Notes: generated by a model not told the origin, from the letters alone. A DNA stretch of 64,000 nt from Mycobacterium kiyosense (GCA_021654635.1 AP025179.1:5952001-6016000), one strand, 5' to 3'; numbered from the stretch's first letter, positions 10,887 through 21,192 are shown. Program-made: numbers and translations.

Positions 10887-11044
10887 TTAGGGCGCTTCAG
10901 ATAGGCGACGTGCTGTTCGCCGGTGGGTCCGGGCAGCACCGACACCAGTTCCCAGCCGTCGGCGCCCCACTGATCGAGGATCTGTTTGGTGGCGTGGGTG
11001 AGCAGCGGAACCGTGGCGTACTCCCATGTGGTGGGTTGGGTCAT
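10883..11044 (-). CDS. Small DUF4177-like protein (Rv3678A-like)
   Basis: A 53-residue protein read from ATG 11044. It begins MTQPTTWEYATVPLL and contains ILDQWGADGWELVSVLPG, a pattern shared with DUF4177 proteins, and ends in a basic tail. Its stop overlaps the GTG of the RidA-type gene, so the two are translationally coupled. It faces away from the Get3-like pair. No function is known to me. Confidence 0.8.
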   Translation of the reverse strand: MTQPTTWEYATVPLLTHATKQILDQWGADGWELVSVLPGPTGEQHVAYLKRPK

Positions 11045-11084
11045 GCCGCGAGCTTATCGGCCAAACCGGTAGGGCTAGCATGCG

Positions 11085-12107
11085 ATGGTGGCAAACACAT
11101 CGAGCGGCGGTAGCTCCGTCGGGTGGCCGTCGCGGTTGTCCAAGGCCCGCCTCCATTTCGTCACCGGCAAGGGCGGCACCGGGAAGTCGACGATCGCGGC
11201 AGCGCTGGCACTGACCCTGGCCGCGGGCGGCCGCAAGGTGTTGTTGGTGGAAGTCGAAGGGCGCCAAGGCATTGCGCAACTCTTCGACGTGCCGCCGCTG
11301 CCCTACCAGGAAGTCAAGATCGCCACGGCCGAACGCGGCGGCCAGGTCAACGCGCTGGCGATCGAGCTCGAGGCGGCATTCCTGGAGTACCTGGACATGT
11401 TCTACAACCTGGGCCTGGCGGGTCGCGCGATGCGCCGGATCGGCGCCATCGAGTTCGCGACGACGATCGCACCCGGCCTGCGTGACGTGCTGCTCACCGG
11501 CAAGATCAAGGAGACGGTGATCCGGCTCGACAAGAACAAACGGCCGCTGTACGACGCGATCGTCGTCGATGCGCCGCCCACCGGTCGCATCGCCAGGTTC
11601 CTGGATGTCACCAAAGCGGTTTCGGACCTGGCCAAAGGGGGCCCGGTGCACTCGCAGGCCGAGGGTGTGGTGAAGCTGCTGCACTCCGACCAGACCGCCA
11701 TCCACCTGGTGACGCTGCTGGAAGCGCTGCCGGTGCAGGAAACGCTGGAAGCCATCGAGGAACTCGCCGAGATGCAGCTGCCGATCGGGAGCGTGATCGT
11801 GAACCGCAACATTCCCGCGTTTCTCGACGCCGGGGACTTGGCCAAGGCCGCCGAGGGGGTCGTGGACGCGGACTCGGTGCGCGCCGGGCTGGCCACCGCC
11901 GGCATCGAACTCGACGACGACGATTTCGCCGGTCTGCTGACCGAGACCATCGAGCACGCCACCCGGATAGCTGCCCGCGCCGAGACCGCGCAACAGCTCG
12001 ACGCGCTGCAGGTGCCACGGCTGGAGTTGCCGACCATCGCCGACGGCGTCGACCTGGGCAGCCTGTATGAACTTTCCGAAGTGCTTGCACAGCAAGGGGT
12101 TCGATGA
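11085..12107 (+). CDS. Get3/ArsA-family ATPase, first of a pair (BagA-like, Rv3679)
   Basis: P-loop ATPase of 340 residues with a deviant Walker A ([10 protein letters not shown], signature lysine first) near residue 27, and switch-type VDAPPTGR. In M. tuberculosis Rv3679 and Rv3680 were characterised as Get3-like ATPases. ArsA-type arsenite cysteines are not evident, so an anion pump role is not supported. ATG 11085 and GTG 11088 are both usable starts. The stop overlaps the next gene's ATG by 4 bases, which fits a heteromeric complex. Confidence 0.9.
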   Translation: MVANTSSGGSSVGWPSRLSKARLHFVTGKGGTGKSTIAAALALTLAAGGRKVLLVEVEGRQGIAQLFDVPPLPYQEVKIATAERGGQVNALAIELEAAFLEYLDMFYNLGLAGRAMRRIGAIEFATTIAPGLRDVLLTGKIKETVIRLDKNKRPLYDAIVVDAPPTGRIARFLDVTKAVSDLAKGGPVHSQAEGVVKLLHSDQTAIHLVTLLEALPVQETLEAIEELAEMQLPIGSVIVNRNIPAFLDAGDLAKAAEGVVDADSVRAGLATAGIELDDDDFAGLLTETIEHATRIAARAETAQQLDALQVPRLELPTIADGVDLGSLYELSEVLAQQGVR

Positions 12108-13243
12108 ACATGACGCACCCGCATAAACCCGAAACCCTTGACATGGCAGCACTTCTGGCCGACACGTCCAATCGTGTGGTGGTGTGCTGCGGCGCGGGCG
12201 GCGTCGGTAAGACCACGACCGCGGCGGCGATCGCGCTGCGGGCGGCCGAATACGGCCGCACCGTGGTCGTTTTGACCATCGACCCGGCCAAGCGACTCGC
12301 ACAAGCGTTGGGCGTCAACGACCTTGGCAATACGCCACAACGGGTGCCGTTGGCTCCGGAGGTGCCCGGCGAGCTGCACGCGATGATGCTCGACATGCGC
12401 CGCACGTTCGACGAGATGGTGGTGCAGTACTCGGGATCCGATCGGGCGCAATCGATTCTGGACAATCAGTTCTATCAGACCGTCGCCACGTCACTGGCCG
12501 GCACGCAAGAGTACATGGCCATGGAGAAACTGGGGCAGTTGCTGGCTCAGGACCGCTGGGACCTGGTGGTGGTGGACACCCCGCCGTCGCGCAACGCGCT
12601 GGACTTCCTGGACGCTCCCAAACGGCTGGGCAGCTTCATGGACAGCCGGCTGTGGCGACTGCTGCTGGCGCCCGGCCGGGGCATCGGCCGCCTGGTGACC
12701 GGGGCGATGGGGTTGGCGATGAAGGCGATGTCGACAATTCTGGGCTCGCAGATGCTCGGCGACGCCGCGGCGTTCGTGCAGTCCCTGGACGCCACCTTCG
12801 GCGGCTTCCGCGAGAAGGCCGAACGCACCTACTCATTGCTCAAGCGCCGCGGCACCCAATTCGTGGTGGTGTCGGCCGCGGAGCCCGACGCGCTTCGCGA
12901 AGCGTCGTTCTTTGTCGACCGGCTGTCTCAGGAAGGTATGCCGCTGGCGGGACTGGTGCTGAACCGTACCCACCCGACGCTGTGCTCGTTGCCGGTCGAG
13001 CGGGCCATTGACGCCGTCGAGAAGCTGGAGGCCGACGATTCGGAGACGGCATCCTTGGCCGCCGCAGTGCTGCAGATCCATGCCGACCGCGCGCAGACAG
13101 CAAAGCGGGAGGTCCGGCTGTTGTCCCGGTTCACCGGCGCCAACCCGCACGTTCCCGTCATCGGCGTGCCGTCACTGCCGTTCGACGTGTCGGATCTGGA
13201 TGCGTTGCGCGCCCTGGCCGACCAGATCACGTCGGTCGGCTAA
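12104..13243 (+). CDS. Get3/ArsA-family ATPase, second of a pair (BagB-like, Rv3680)
   Basis: Partner of the preceding ATPase, 379 residues. Walker A reads [11 protein letters not shown] near residue 34; [18 protein letters not shown] is the switch II/Walker B-like region. A hydrophobic, Met-rich stretch around residues 190-225 ([19 protein letters not shown]) could be the client-binding groove or a membrane contact, as in Get3. ATG 12104 lies in an ATGA overlap with the upstream stop. Confidence 0.9.
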   Translation: MNMTHPHKPETLDMAALLADTSNRVVVCCGAGGVGKTTTAAAIALRAAEYGRTVVVLTIDPAKRLAQALGVNDLGNTPQRVPLAPEVPGELHAMMLDMRRTFDEMVVQYSGSDRAQSILDNQFYQTVATSLAGTQEYMAMEKLGQLLAQDRWDLVVVDTPPSRNALDFLDAPKRLGSFMDSRLWRLLLAPGRGIGRLVTGAMGLAMKAMSTILGSQMLGDAAAFVQSLDATFGGFREKAERTYSLLKRRGTQFVVVSAAEPDALREASFFVDRLSQEGMPLAGLVLNRTHPTLCSLPVERAIDAVEKLEADDSETASLAAAVLQIHADRAQTAKREVRLLSRFTGANPHVPVIGVPSLPFDVSDLDALRALADQITSVG

Positions 13244-13286
13244 CTCCCGAAATCGGTTTCACCTGCGGTGATGGGTCTGACTACCC

Positions 13287-13422
13287 GCGTTATTTGACGC
13301 CGATGCAATGGTAACGGCCGTCGCCGTGCCCGTTCACCCCGGTAAATAGCGCCCTGACCTGCGTAAACAGCGGATCCCGGTTAGTTTGCTGGGCTATCGT
13401 GTAATAGAAATGTAATGATGAA
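13287..13422 (+). repeat. Module copy A of an imperfect direct duplication
   Basis: Begins GCGTTATTTGACGC (13287), contains GCGTAAACAGCG (13361) and ends GTAATAGAAATGTAATGATG plus AA (13401-13422). Each landmark recurs in copy B at an offset of 298-299 bases, so the module length is conserved while the intervening bases have diverged. Strand is arbitrary. Confidence 0.65.
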
Positions 13423-13584
13423 TACGCCAGGCCGAACGTCGTCCGACTCCGCTAGCTGAGCGCCCCGCCTAGGGTCGGCATCCTGCCGGGGACGGGCCTG
13501 ACCGGCCGAGCCGCGTTTCGTCGCCGCGGTCACGGGGAGCCGCTCCGCATACCCGGCGAGCTGCGACGATATGGCCTCACCGCA

Positions 13585-13721
13585 GCGTTATTCGACGCTG
13601 GTTCAACGGCGCCCAATAACGGCGCATCGGTCAGCAAGCCAAAAAATGCCTACTGAGCTGCGAAAACAGCGTCATAGCACGCCGACTCCGAGGCATGCTG
13701 TAACGGAAATGAAATGATGAA
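13585..13721 (+). repeat. Module copy B of an imperfect direct duplication
   Basis: Begins GCGTTATTCGACGC (13585), contains GCGAAAACAGCG (13660) and ends GTAACGGAAATGAAATGATG plus AA (13700-13721). Spacing of the three landmarks matches copy A to within one base. The terminal element resembles a GTnAC-N6-GaAAC GlnR-type half-site pair, but this is only a visual match. Confidence 0.65.
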
Positions 13722-13753
13722 CGGGGTTGCCCGCCGGGGGTTCAGACCGGTTG

Positions 13754-14104
13754 TCAGATGATGCTGCGCCGCTTGCGCTTGTCGAAGTAGTCCGACCACG
13801 AGACAACCTCGGGGTGCTGCTTGAGCAGAGCCCGGCGCTGACGCTCGGTCATCCCGCCCCAGACGCCGAATTCGACCTTGTTGTCCAGGGCGTCAGCACC
13901 GCATTCCTGCATGACCGGGCAGTGCCGGCAGATGACCGCGGCCTTGCGCTGCGCGGCGCCTCGTACGAAGAGTTCGTCGGGATCGGTCGTCCGGCACAAC
14001 GCCTGCGATACCCAGGCAATGCGGTCGTCCGCCTCGACGCTGCGCAGCAGGTTGCCGGTGGACGTTAAGTTCGTCTTGCGTGCGCCCGGGCTTGTTCCTG
14101 ACAC
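13754..14104 (-). CDS. whiB4: Redox-sensing WhiB-like regulator WhiB4
   Basis: [4Fe-4S] transcription factor linked in M. tuberculosis to oxidative stress and virulence. Four cluster cysteines are visible: one in QALCRTTDP and three in CRHCPVMQEC. The GVWGGMTERQRR turn and the basic C terminus (KRKRR) for DNA contact follow. 116 residues. GTG 14104 is preceded by AAGGAAGGG. It is divergent from ponA2, as in M. tuberculosis (Rv3681c). Confidence 0.96.
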   Translation of the reverse strand: MSGTSPGARKTNLTSTGNLLRSVEADDRIAWVSQALCRTTDPDELFVRGAAQRKAAVICRHCPVMQECGADALDNKVEFGVWGGMTERQRRALLKQHPEVVSWSDYFDKRKRRSII

Positions 14105-14463
14105 GAGCTGATCCCTTCCTTTCGGTCGCTAGCGGCGACCGCCCTCCTCGGGTACCAGCCAAGGTGCGATTTGAGACACTCCGCGCGCATCGCTGTTACC
14201 TGAATCTCACTGCGTATATAAGTTAGGTGGTCGAGCGCCAATTGCGCAACAGTACGATAACGCTTTTTCTGGCACAACCGTCCCGTCTTCGGTCGGCCAG
14301 CCGGGCAAAACGATCCAACTCGTCCCTTTTTGTGGCCCTGACCTGTGCCATCGGCGCGACCGCGACGACCACCTCGGCGGCAAACCTGTTCAACACCTGC
14401 TGAAGAATTTTTTTCCACCCGCGCGGCGTGGGCACGTGACGAAGGGCCGCTACTGTAGTACGC
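14105..14463. promoter_or_regulatory. Divergent whiB4-ponA2 promoter region
   Basis: A 359-base intergenic region serving both genes. On the minus strand TTGGCG (14241-14236) and TATACG (14218-14213), spaced 17 bases within an AT-rich TTATATAC stretch, form a candidate whiB4 promoter with a leader of about 100 bases. I could not single out a clear ponA2 promoter. An ORF overlaps the region on the minus strand but looks like a shadow. Confidence 0.4.
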
Positions 14464-16890
14464 ATGTCCGAGCGCCCCCCGGTCGCACTCACGCTGGCGA
14501 AGCTGGCAGGGTGCTGTCTGCTGGCCAGCGTCGTCGCCACCGCGCTGATGTTTCCATTTGCCGGCGGGGTGGGCTTGATGTCCAACCGGGCCTCCGAGGT
14601 CGTCGCCAACGGCTCGGCGCAGCTCCTCGAGGGCCAGGTCCCTGCCGTGTCGACGATGGTCGACGCCAAGGGCAACGTCATCGCCTGGCTGTACTCCCAG
14701 CGCCGCTTCGAAGTGCCGTCGGACAAGATCGCCAACACCATGAAGCTGGCGATCGTGTCCATCGAGGACAAGCGGTTCGCCGATCACAACGGCGTGGACT
14801 GGAAAGGCACGCTGACCGGGCTGGCCGGCTATGCGTCCGGCGACACCGGCACCCGCGGCGGCTCCACGATCGAGCAGCAGTACATCAAGAACTACCAACT
14901 GCTCGTCACCGCGCAGACCGACGCGGAGAAACGCGCGGCCGTGGAGACCACGCCCGCGCGTAAACTGCGCGAGATCCGGATGGCGCTCACGCTGGACAAA
15001 ACCTTCACCAAACCGGAGATCCTGACCCGCTACCTCAACCTGGTGTCCTTCGGCAACAACTCCTTCGGAATTCAGGACGCGGCGCAGACCTACTTCGGCG
15101 TCAACGCCATCGACCTGAACTGGCAGCAGGCCGCACTGCTGGCCGGCATGGTGCAGTCGACCAGCACCTTGAACCCGTACACCAACCCCGAAGGCGCGCT
15201 GGCCCGGCGCAACCTGGTGCTGGACACCATGATCGAGAACATCCCCGACCAGGCCGACGCGCTGCGGGCGGCCAAGGCCCAGCCGCTGGGGGTGCTGCCG
15301 CAGCCCAACGAGTTGCCCCGGGGCTGCATCGCGGCCGGCGATCGCGCGTTCTTCTGCGACTACGTCCAGGAGTACCTGTCGCGCGCCGGGATCAGTAAGG
15401 AGCAGGTGGCCAGGGGCGGCTACCTGATCCGCACCACGCTGGATCCCGACGTCCAGATTCCGGTGAAAGCGGCCATCGACAAGTTCGCCCCACCCACCCT
15501 GAGCGGCATCTCGAGCGTGATGAGCGTGATCCTGCCGGGCAAGACCTCGCACAAGGTGGTGGCGATGGCCAGCAACCGTAAATACGGTCTGGACACCGAG
15601 GCCGGCGAAACCATGCGCCCCCAGCCCTTCTCGCTGGTCGGCGACGGCGCCGGGTCCATCTTCAAGTTGTTCACCACGGCCGCGGCCATGGATATGGGGA
15701 TGGGCATCAACACCAACCTCGAAGTGCCCGGGCGGTTCCAGGCCAAGGGGCTGGGTAGCGGTGGCGCCAAAGGATGCCCGAAGGACACCTGGTGCGTGGT
15801 CAACGCCGGCAACTATCGCGGCTCGATGAACGTGACCGAGGCGCTGGCCACGTCGCCCAACACCGCGTTCGCCAAGCTGATCTCGCAGATCGGCGTATCG
15901 CCCGCGGTCGACATGGCCATCAAGCTGGGCCTGCGGTCCTACGCCAACCCCGGCACCGCACGCGACTACAACCCGGACAGCAACGAGAGCCTGGCCGACT
16001 TCGTCAAGCGCCAGAACATCGGCTCATTCACCCTGGGCCCCATCGAGGTCAACGCGCTGGAACTGTCCAACGTGGCAGCGACGCTGGCCTCCGGTGGCAT
16101 GTGGTGCCCGCCCAACCCGATCGACAAGCTGATCGACCGCAACGGCAACGAGGTGTCCGTCACCACCGAGACCTGCGAGCAGGTGGTGCCCGAGGGGCTG
16201 GCGAACACGCTGGCCAACGCGATGAGCAAGGACGCGGTGGGTGGTGGCACGGCGGCGGGCTCGGCCGGTGCGGCCGGCTGGAATCTGCCGATGTCCGGGA
16301 AGACGGGCACCACCGAGGCGCACCGCTCGTCGGGCTTCGTCGGATTCACCAACCGCTACGCGGCCGCCAACTACATCTACGACGACTCGCCGTCGCCGAC
16401 CGATCTGTGCTCCGCCCCGCTGCGGCACTGCGGCAGCGGCGACCTGTACGGCGGTAACGAGCCGGCGCGCACCTGGTTCACCGCGCTGCAGCCGATCGCG
16501 AACAACTTCGGTGAAGTCCACCTGCCGCCCACCGATCCGCGGTACGTGGAGGGTTCGCCGGCCGGCCGGGTGCCCAGCGTGGCCGGCCTCGACCTCGAGC
16601 AGGCCCGCCAGCGGCTGCGGGACGCCGGCTTCCGGGTCGCCGACCAGCCGAACTCGGTCAACAGCAGCGCCAAGTACGGCGAAGTCGTCGGGACCTCGCC
16701 CAGCGGCCAGACGATCCCCGGTTCGATCATCACCATCCAGATCAGCAACGGCATCCCGCCGCCACCGCCGCCACCGCCGGAGGGTCTGCCGCCGGAGGTG
16801 GTCGGATCGCAGGTCGTGGAGATACCCGGCCTGCCGCCCATCACCATTCCGCTGCTGGCCCCGCCGCCACCGGCGCCGCCGCCTCCGTAA
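14464..16890 (+). CDS. ponA2: Bifunctional class A penicillin-binding protein PonA2
   Basis: Peptidoglycan glycosyltransferase and transpeptidase of 808 residues. After one membrane anchor (about 15-38) comes the transglycosylase domain with SIEDKRFADHNGVD and GGSTIEQQYIKNY. The transpeptidase domain has SIFK (catalytic Ser), SPN and KTGT motifs. A single PASTA domain (about 700-760) and a proline-rich tail end the protein. Orthologue of Rv3682, important for survival of non-growing or stressed cells. It shares a divergent promoter region with whiB4. Confidence 0.96.
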   Translation: MSERPPVALTLAKLAGCCLLASVVATALMFPFAGGVGLMSNRASEVVANGSAQLLEGQVPAVSTMVDAKGNVIAWLYSQRRFEVPSDKIANTMKLAIVSIEDKRFADHNGVDWKGTLTGLAGYASGDTGTRGGSTIEQQYIKNYQLLVTAQTDAEKRAAVETTPARKLREIRMALTLDKTFTKPEILTRYLNLVSFGNNSFGIQDAAQTYFGVNAIDLNWQQAALLAGMVQSTSTLNPYTNPEGALARRNLVLDTMIENIPDQADALRAAKAQPLGVLPQPNELPRGCIAAGDRAFFCDYVQEYLSRAGISKEQVARGGYLIRTTLDPDVQIPVKAAIDKFAPPTLSGISSVMSVILPGKTSHKVVAMASNRKYGLDTEAGETMRPQPFSLVGDGAGSIFKLFTTAAAMDMGMGINTNLEVPGRFQAKGLGSGGAKGCPKDTWCVVNAGNYRGSMNVTEALATSPNTAFAKLISQIGVSPAVDMAIKLGLRSYANPGTARDYNPDSNESLADFVKRQNIGSFTLGPIEVNALELSNVAATLASGGMWCPPNPIDKLIDRNGNEVSVTTETCEQVVPEGLANTLANAMSKDAVGGGTAAGSAGAAGWNLPMSGKTGTTEAHRSSGFVGFTNRYAAANYIYDDSPSPTDLCSAPLRHCGSGDLYGGNEPARTWFTALQPIANNFGEVHLPPTDPRYVEGSPAGRVPSVAGLDLEQARQRLRDAGFRVADQPNSVNSSAKYGEVVGTSPSGQTIPGSIITIQISNGIPPPPPPPPEGLPPEVVGSQVVEIPGLPPITIPLLAPPPPAPPPP

Positions 16891-16947
16891 TCCCTGTTCG
16901 ACGCGGGAAACGCGCCTCGACGCGGTGACCGGCAGTATCCTGCCTGC

Positions 16948-17907
16948 ATGGCTGATGTACTGCCCGTCTTGTTACGCACCGGCGCCGCACTGGCCGGATC
17001 GGCGGTTGCCGGAATCGGTTACGCCTCGATAGTGGAGCGCAACGCGTTCGTGCTGCGCGAGGTGACGATCCCGGTCCTGAGCCCGGGTTCCACGCCACTG
17101 CGGGTGCTGCATGTCAGCGACCTGCACATGACGCCCAACCAGCGCCGGAAACAGGCCTGGTTGCGTGAGCTGGCCGGCTGGGAGCCCGATCTGGTGGTCA
17201 ACACCGGCGACAACCTGGCCCACCCCAAGGCGGTTCCCGCGGTGGTGCAGGCGCTGGGTGATCTGCTGTCCCGGCCCGGTGTGTTCGTCTTCGGCAGCAA
17301 CGACTACTTCGGCCCACGGCTGAAGAACCCGGCGAACTACCTGACCAACCCCGACCACCGGGTCAAGGGTGAGCCACTGCCCTGGCAGGACCTGCGGGCG
17401 GCATTCACCGAGCGCGGCTGGCTGGACATGACGCATACCCGGCGCGAGTTCGAGGTGGCCGGCCTGCACATCGCCGCGGCGGGCGTCGACGACCCACACA
17501 TCGACCGGGACCGCTACGACACCATCGCCGGCCCGGCCAGCCCCGCCGCCAACCTGAAGCTCGGGTTGGTGCACTCGCCCGAACCGCGGGTGCTGGACCG
17601 CTTCGCCGCCGACGGCTACCAGTTGGTGATGGCGGGGCACACCCACGGCGGGCAGCTGTGCCTGCCGTTCTACGGGGCGCTGGTGACCAATTGCGGCCTG
17701 GACCGTTCCCGGGCCAAGGGTCCGTCGCAGTGGGGTGCGAACATGCGGCTGCACGTCTCCGCCGGCCTCGGCACGTCACCGTTCGCCCCGGTGCGGTTCT
17801 GCTGCCGCCCCGAGGCCACCCTGCTGACGTTGATCGCCACCCCGATGGGTGGCCGGGACGCGACCAGCAACCTGGGGCGCTCGCAGCCCACCATGTCGGT
17901 GCGTTGA
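16948..17907 (+). CDS. Membrane-associated metallophosphoesterase (Rv3683-like)
   Basis: Calcineurin-like phosphoesterase of 319 residues with motifs in order: HVSDLHM, VVNTGDN, GSNDYFG, VHSPEP and AGHTHGGQ. It has a weakly hydrophobic N-terminal segment, so it may be membrane-associated. Relatives act on nucleotides or lipid-linked phosphates; the substrate is not defined. ATG 16948. The stop overlaps the TTG of cds1 (TTGA), making a two-gene unit. Confidence 0.88.
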   Translation: MADVLPVLLRTGAALAGSAVAGIGYASIVERNAFVLREVTIPVLSPGSTPLRVLHVSDLHMTPNQRRKQAWLRELAGWEPDLVVNTGDNLAHPKAVPAVVQALGDLLSRPGVFVFGSNDYFGPRLKNPANYLTNPDHRVKGEPLPWQDLRAAFTERGWLDMTHTRREFEVAGLHIAAAGVDDPHIDRDRYDTIAGPASPAANLKLGLVHSPEPRVLDRFAADGYQLVMAGHTHGGQLCLPFYGALVTNCGLDRSRAKGPSQWGANMRLHVSAGLGTSPFAPVRFCCRPEATLLTLIATPMGGRDATSNLGRSQPTMSVR

Positions 17908-19010
17908 CCGATCGGGCTCGGGTCGCGGTTCGCACTCGGTCCCGCGATTGGGCCGACAACGCGATTCGGCTGATCGAGGCGGACGCTCGGCGTAGCGCCG
18001 ACACCCATCTGCTGCGCTACCCGCTGCCCTCGGCGTGGGGTCACGACTGCGGAGTGGCGTTGTATCTCAAAGACGAGACGACGCATATCACCGGCAGTCT
18101 CAAGCACCGGCTGGCCCGGTCGCTGTTTCTGTACGCGCTGTGCAACGGGTGGATCGACGAGGGCACCACGGTGGTCGAGGCGTCTTCGGGTTCCACGGCG
18201 GTGTCCGAGGCTTATTTCGCGGCGCTGCTGGGTCTGCCGTTCGTCGCGGTGATGCCGTCGGCAACCAGCGCCGCCAAGGTCGGACTGATCGAATCCCAGG
18301 GCGGCCGTTGCCATTTCGTGGAGCACTCGGGCGAGGTCTACGCCGAGGCGGCGCGGGTCGCCGCGGAGACCGGCGGGCATTATCTGGACCAGTTCACCAA
18401 CGCCGAGCGCGCCACCGATTGGCGGGGCAACAACAACATCGCCGAGTCGATCTATCTGCAGATGCGCGACGAGACACATCCGATTCCGGCTTGGATCGTG
18501 GTGGGGGCGGGTACCGGCGGCACCAGCGCCACGATCGGCCGCTATATCCGCTACCGGCGGCACGCGACCCGGCTGTGCGTCGTCGACCCGGAGAATTCGG
18601 CGTTCTTTCCGGCGTTCGCCGAGGGGCGCTACGACATCGTCACCGGCGCGTCTTCGCGGATCGAGGGGATCGGCCGGCCGCGGGTCGAGCCGTCGTTCCT
18701 GCCGTCGGTGGTCGACAGGATGGTCTCGGTGCCCGACGCGGCCTCGATCGCGGCTTCCCGTCATGTCAGCGCGGTGCTGGGGCGCCGGGTGGGGCCGTCC
18801 ACCGGCACCAACCTGTGCGGCGCGTTCCAACTGCTCGCCGAGATGGTCGCCGACGGCCGTAGCGGATCGGTGGTGACGCTGCTGGCCGACAGCGGCGACC
18901 GCTACGCCGACACTTACTTCGACGACGACTGGGTGGCCGCCCAAGGCATCGATCCGAGCGGTCCGGCGCAGACACTGGCCGAGTTCGAGCGTTCCGGCCG
19001 CTGGGCATAG
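17904..19010 (+). CDS. cds1: PLP-dependent cysteine desulfhydrase Cds1 (Rv3684 orthologue)
   Basis: Cysteine synthase-fold PLP enzyme of 368 residues. In M. tuberculosis the orthologue degrades cysteine to H2S, pyruvate and ammonia. The PLP lysine is in [12 protein letters not shown], the substrate loop in [11 protein letters not shown], and the phosphate-binding [14 protein letters not shown] is near residue 210. The frame is open upstream to 17658 inside the phosphoesterase, but TTG 17904 overlaps its stop and the protein then matches the known N-terminal region. Confidence 0.9.
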   Translation: MTDRARVAVRTRSRDWADNAIRLIEADARRSADTHLLRYPLPSAWGHDCGVALYLKDETTHITGSLKHRLARSLFLYALCNGWIDEGTTVVEASSGSTAVSEAYFAALLGLPFVAVMPSATSAAKVGLIESQGGRCHFVEHSGEVYAEAARVAAETGGHYLDQFTNAERATDWRGNNNIAESIYLQMRDETHPIPAWIVVGAGTGGTSATIGRYIRYRRHATRLCVVDPENSAFFPAFAEGRYDIVTGASSRIEGIGRPRVEPSFLPSVVDRMVSVPDAASIAASRHVSAVLGRRVGPSTGTNLCGAFQLLAEMVADGRSGSVVTLLADSGDRYADTYFDDDWVAAQGIDPSGPAQTLAEFERSGRWA

Positions 19011-19088
19011 CCCGTGCCCCCTCTCGCCCCCGGGACCACGCGTTTGGCGGCGCGCGGGGGCGGTGCGATACGCTGTCGAGGCTTCAAG

Positions 19089-19162
<74 letters not shown>

Positions 19163-19179
19163 CTCAGTTTCTCAGCAGG

Positions 19180-19431
19180 TCACAGCGCATGCCGCCAGAC
19201 CAGCACCGACAGCGCGGCCACCCAGGCCGCCGAGATCAGCAGGCCCGCGACGGCTTGGCCGCGCCCCTCGCCGGGATTCTTGATCTGGACCAGCGCGGTG
19301 ATCGCACAGATCACGCTGAGGCCGACCGCGCCGATCATGGAGAACACGAATGCCGTCGAGGCATAGATATTGGTCGCGGGTTCCGGCGTCGCTCCCGGGG
19401 CGGTCGGCGATCCGCTGATGGCTCTGGTCAT
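19180..19431 (-). CDS. Small DUF4190-like membrane protein
   Basis: An 83-residue protein with two predicted membrane helices (about 25-48 and 60-80) joined by a loop reading VQIKNPGEGRGQAVAG, the pattern of DUF4190 proteins. The Ala/Pro-rich N terminus is probably cytoplasmic. ATG 19431 has GGAAGGAA about ten bases upstream. The function is unknown. It ends just after tRNA-Pro on the opposite strand. Confidence 0.8.
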   Translation of the reverse strand: MTRAISGSPTAPGATPEPATNIYASTAFVFSMIGAVGLSVICAITALVQIKNPGEGRGQAVAGLLISAAWVAALSVLVWRHAL

Positions 19432-19521
19432 TTCGGCAATTTCCTTCCGTCAACAATTGACGGTCCCAACCGCCGCTTGGAAATCGCTCAAAGCTTTCTA
19501 AACGTACTCGCGATCGAAAAA

Positions 19522-19563
19522 GCCGATGCGGGCCGGGGGAGAAAACCCCCGGCCCGCATCGGC
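19522..19563 (-). terminator. Strong intrinsic terminator of the DUF6131 gene
   Basis: A perfect 18-bp stem (19522-19539 with 19546-19563) closes a 6-base loop. Read on the minus strand it is followed by TTTTTCGAT, a short U-tract. It begins 14 bases after the stop of the small minus-strand gene. Such canonical terminators are uncommon in mycobacteria. Confidence 0.85.
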
Positions 19564-19576
19564 CCTGCTAACAGCG

Positions 19577-19732
19577 CTAGTACCAGACCCTGCGACCGCC
19601 AACGGGGCGCCCGACCGCGCCCAGGATCCACAACACCACGCCGACGAGCAGCAGGATGCCACCAATCGTGTACAGAATGCTGATGCCGGTGAAATAGCCC
19701 ACCACCAGCAGAACAATGCCCAGGATAATCAC
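19577..19732 (-). CDS. Small DUF6131-like hydrophobic protein
   Basis: A 51-residue, almost wholly hydrophobic protein read on the minus strand. It starts VIILGIVLLVVGYFTGISIL and ends GRPVGGRRVWY. Two membrane segments are separated by YTIGG. GTG 19732 has AAGGGG seven bases upstream. The pattern matches a small protein family widespread in mycobacteria. GGGTAT about 60 bases upstream could be a SigF -10, but no good -35 is present. The gene ends in the strong terminator downstream. Confidence 0.85.
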   Translation of the reverse strand: MIILGIVLLVVGYFTGISILYTIGGILLLVGVVLWILGAVGRPVGGRRVWY

Positions 19733-19850
19733 GTCGCGCCCCTTCTGTTGAACGCTGTCGAATTGATCGAACGAGGTGTGAATACCCCACTGTTCGAAGC
19801 TCCAATCGCGAATTTTCGCGGCAGATTCTGCGAGGATCCGAGGCCGAGTT

Positions 19851-21192
19851 CTAGCTCGCCGCGCGCGGCCGGAACCGCACTCTGGTGCCGCGGCGCGGCG
19901 CCAGCATGATGGATCGCCGCACGATCCGCTCCGGCGCGGCGTCCACGGCGCTGAACTCGCCCTCGCGCAGCAGCACCTGCAGCACGGTGATCAGCTCACG
20001 CATCGAAAACGCCGCGCCCAGGCAGCGTTTGACGCCGCCGCCGAACGGTACCCAGGCGTAGCTCTGGGGTGCGGATCCCGAGAAAGCGCTCCGGCCGGAA
20101 CTCGAGCGGGCTCTGGTAGACGGCCGGGTTGCGGTTGATGGCGATGATGTGCACGACGATGCGCGTTCCGGCCGCGACCGTATATCCGCCGATCGGAAAG
20201 GGTTTCGCGGCAACCCGCGCTGTCAGCGGCGCCGGCGGACGCACCCGTAGCGTCTCGTCGATCACCGCGGTGGTGAACGCCTCGTCGCCGCTCAATGCCT
20301 CCTCGCGCACCCGCCGCAGCGCGTCGGGGTGATGCAGCAGCAGATCGAAGATCCAGGCCAGCGTGGTCGCGGTGGTCTCGTGACCGGCCAGCATCAGGGT
20401 GACCAGATCGTCGCGAATCTGGCTGTCCGACAACCCTTCTCCGTCTTCGCCGCGAGCGTTGACCAGCAGCGAGAGGATGTCGCGTCGCGATACCGGATCG
20501 GGGTCGCGGCGGCGCCGCGCGGCGATGAGCGGCAGCACGACGGCGTCGATTTCGCGGTTGGCCCGGGCGCGCGACGGCCACACCCGCAGGGTGCCGAGTC
20601 CGCGCAGCGCATAGCGAACCGTCAATTGCTCTGACACACCGAGGTTCAGCAGTCTTTCGAAGGGCTGCCCCAGCCGTCGTACTTCGTCGGGATCTTCGGC
20701 ACCGAAGGTCACCCGCACGATCACGTCGAGCATCAATGCCCTTGCCGCATGCAGCATTTCGAACGGGCGGTCGACGGGCCAGTCCCGCATCGCAGCCCGC
20801 GTGCACGCCTCGATGATCGGCACGTAGCCGTTGAGCGCGGTGCCGTGCAGCGGCGGCGTCAACAGTCGGCGACGCCGCAGGTGTTCGGGCTCCTCTTGCA
20901 CGAACATCGAGCCGGACCCGTAGATAGCGGCGGCCGGCCCCACCCCCTCGCCCCCGAGTAACACGTCGGTGGATGCGGTGAACACTTCCTTGGCCAGCGC
21001 CGGGTCCGAGACGATGGCGACGTCCCCCAAACTGAGGATCGGCATCGTCATGATCGGCCCGTACCGGCGGATCAGCCGCAACATTCGTCGCTCGCCACCC
21101 ACCAGGTAGGCGAGCGCGTAGGCGGCCGCGAAGAGGCTGCGCAGCCGGCGGGGAGCGGGTAACCCGGGTGGAGAAGCCGGCGGAGCTGCCAC
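19851..21192 (-). pseudogene. Cytochrome P450 (CYP137-like by position), frameshifted before the heme motif
   Basis: The N-terminal frame (21192 down to 19996) carries the I-helix LMLAGHETTATT, the ExxR motif ETLR and FRPERF. After RFLG it leaves frame. The heme-binding FGGGVKRCLGAAFS and C terminus are read in another frame ending at 19851. Removing one base from the CCC run at 20077-20079 joins them as RFLGSAPQSYAWVPFGGG, a normal P450 sequence. Position next to tRNA-Pro and cds1 suggests the CYP137 (Rv3685c) orthologue. Either a sequencing error or a recent inactivation: without repair the heme Cys is lost. GTG 21192 is the first usable start. Confidence 0.85.

Larger units (their letters stand above)
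13244..13753. other. 510-bp gap between convergent genes, no ORF, contains a duplicated module
   Basis: Both flanking genes end here (the BagB-like gene on + and whiB4 on -), so neither needs a promoter in this gap. I see no plausible coding frame. It contains two diverged copies of a ~136-base module, listed separately. It could encode small RNAs or hold regulatory sites; nothing else was recognised. Confidence 0.6.
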
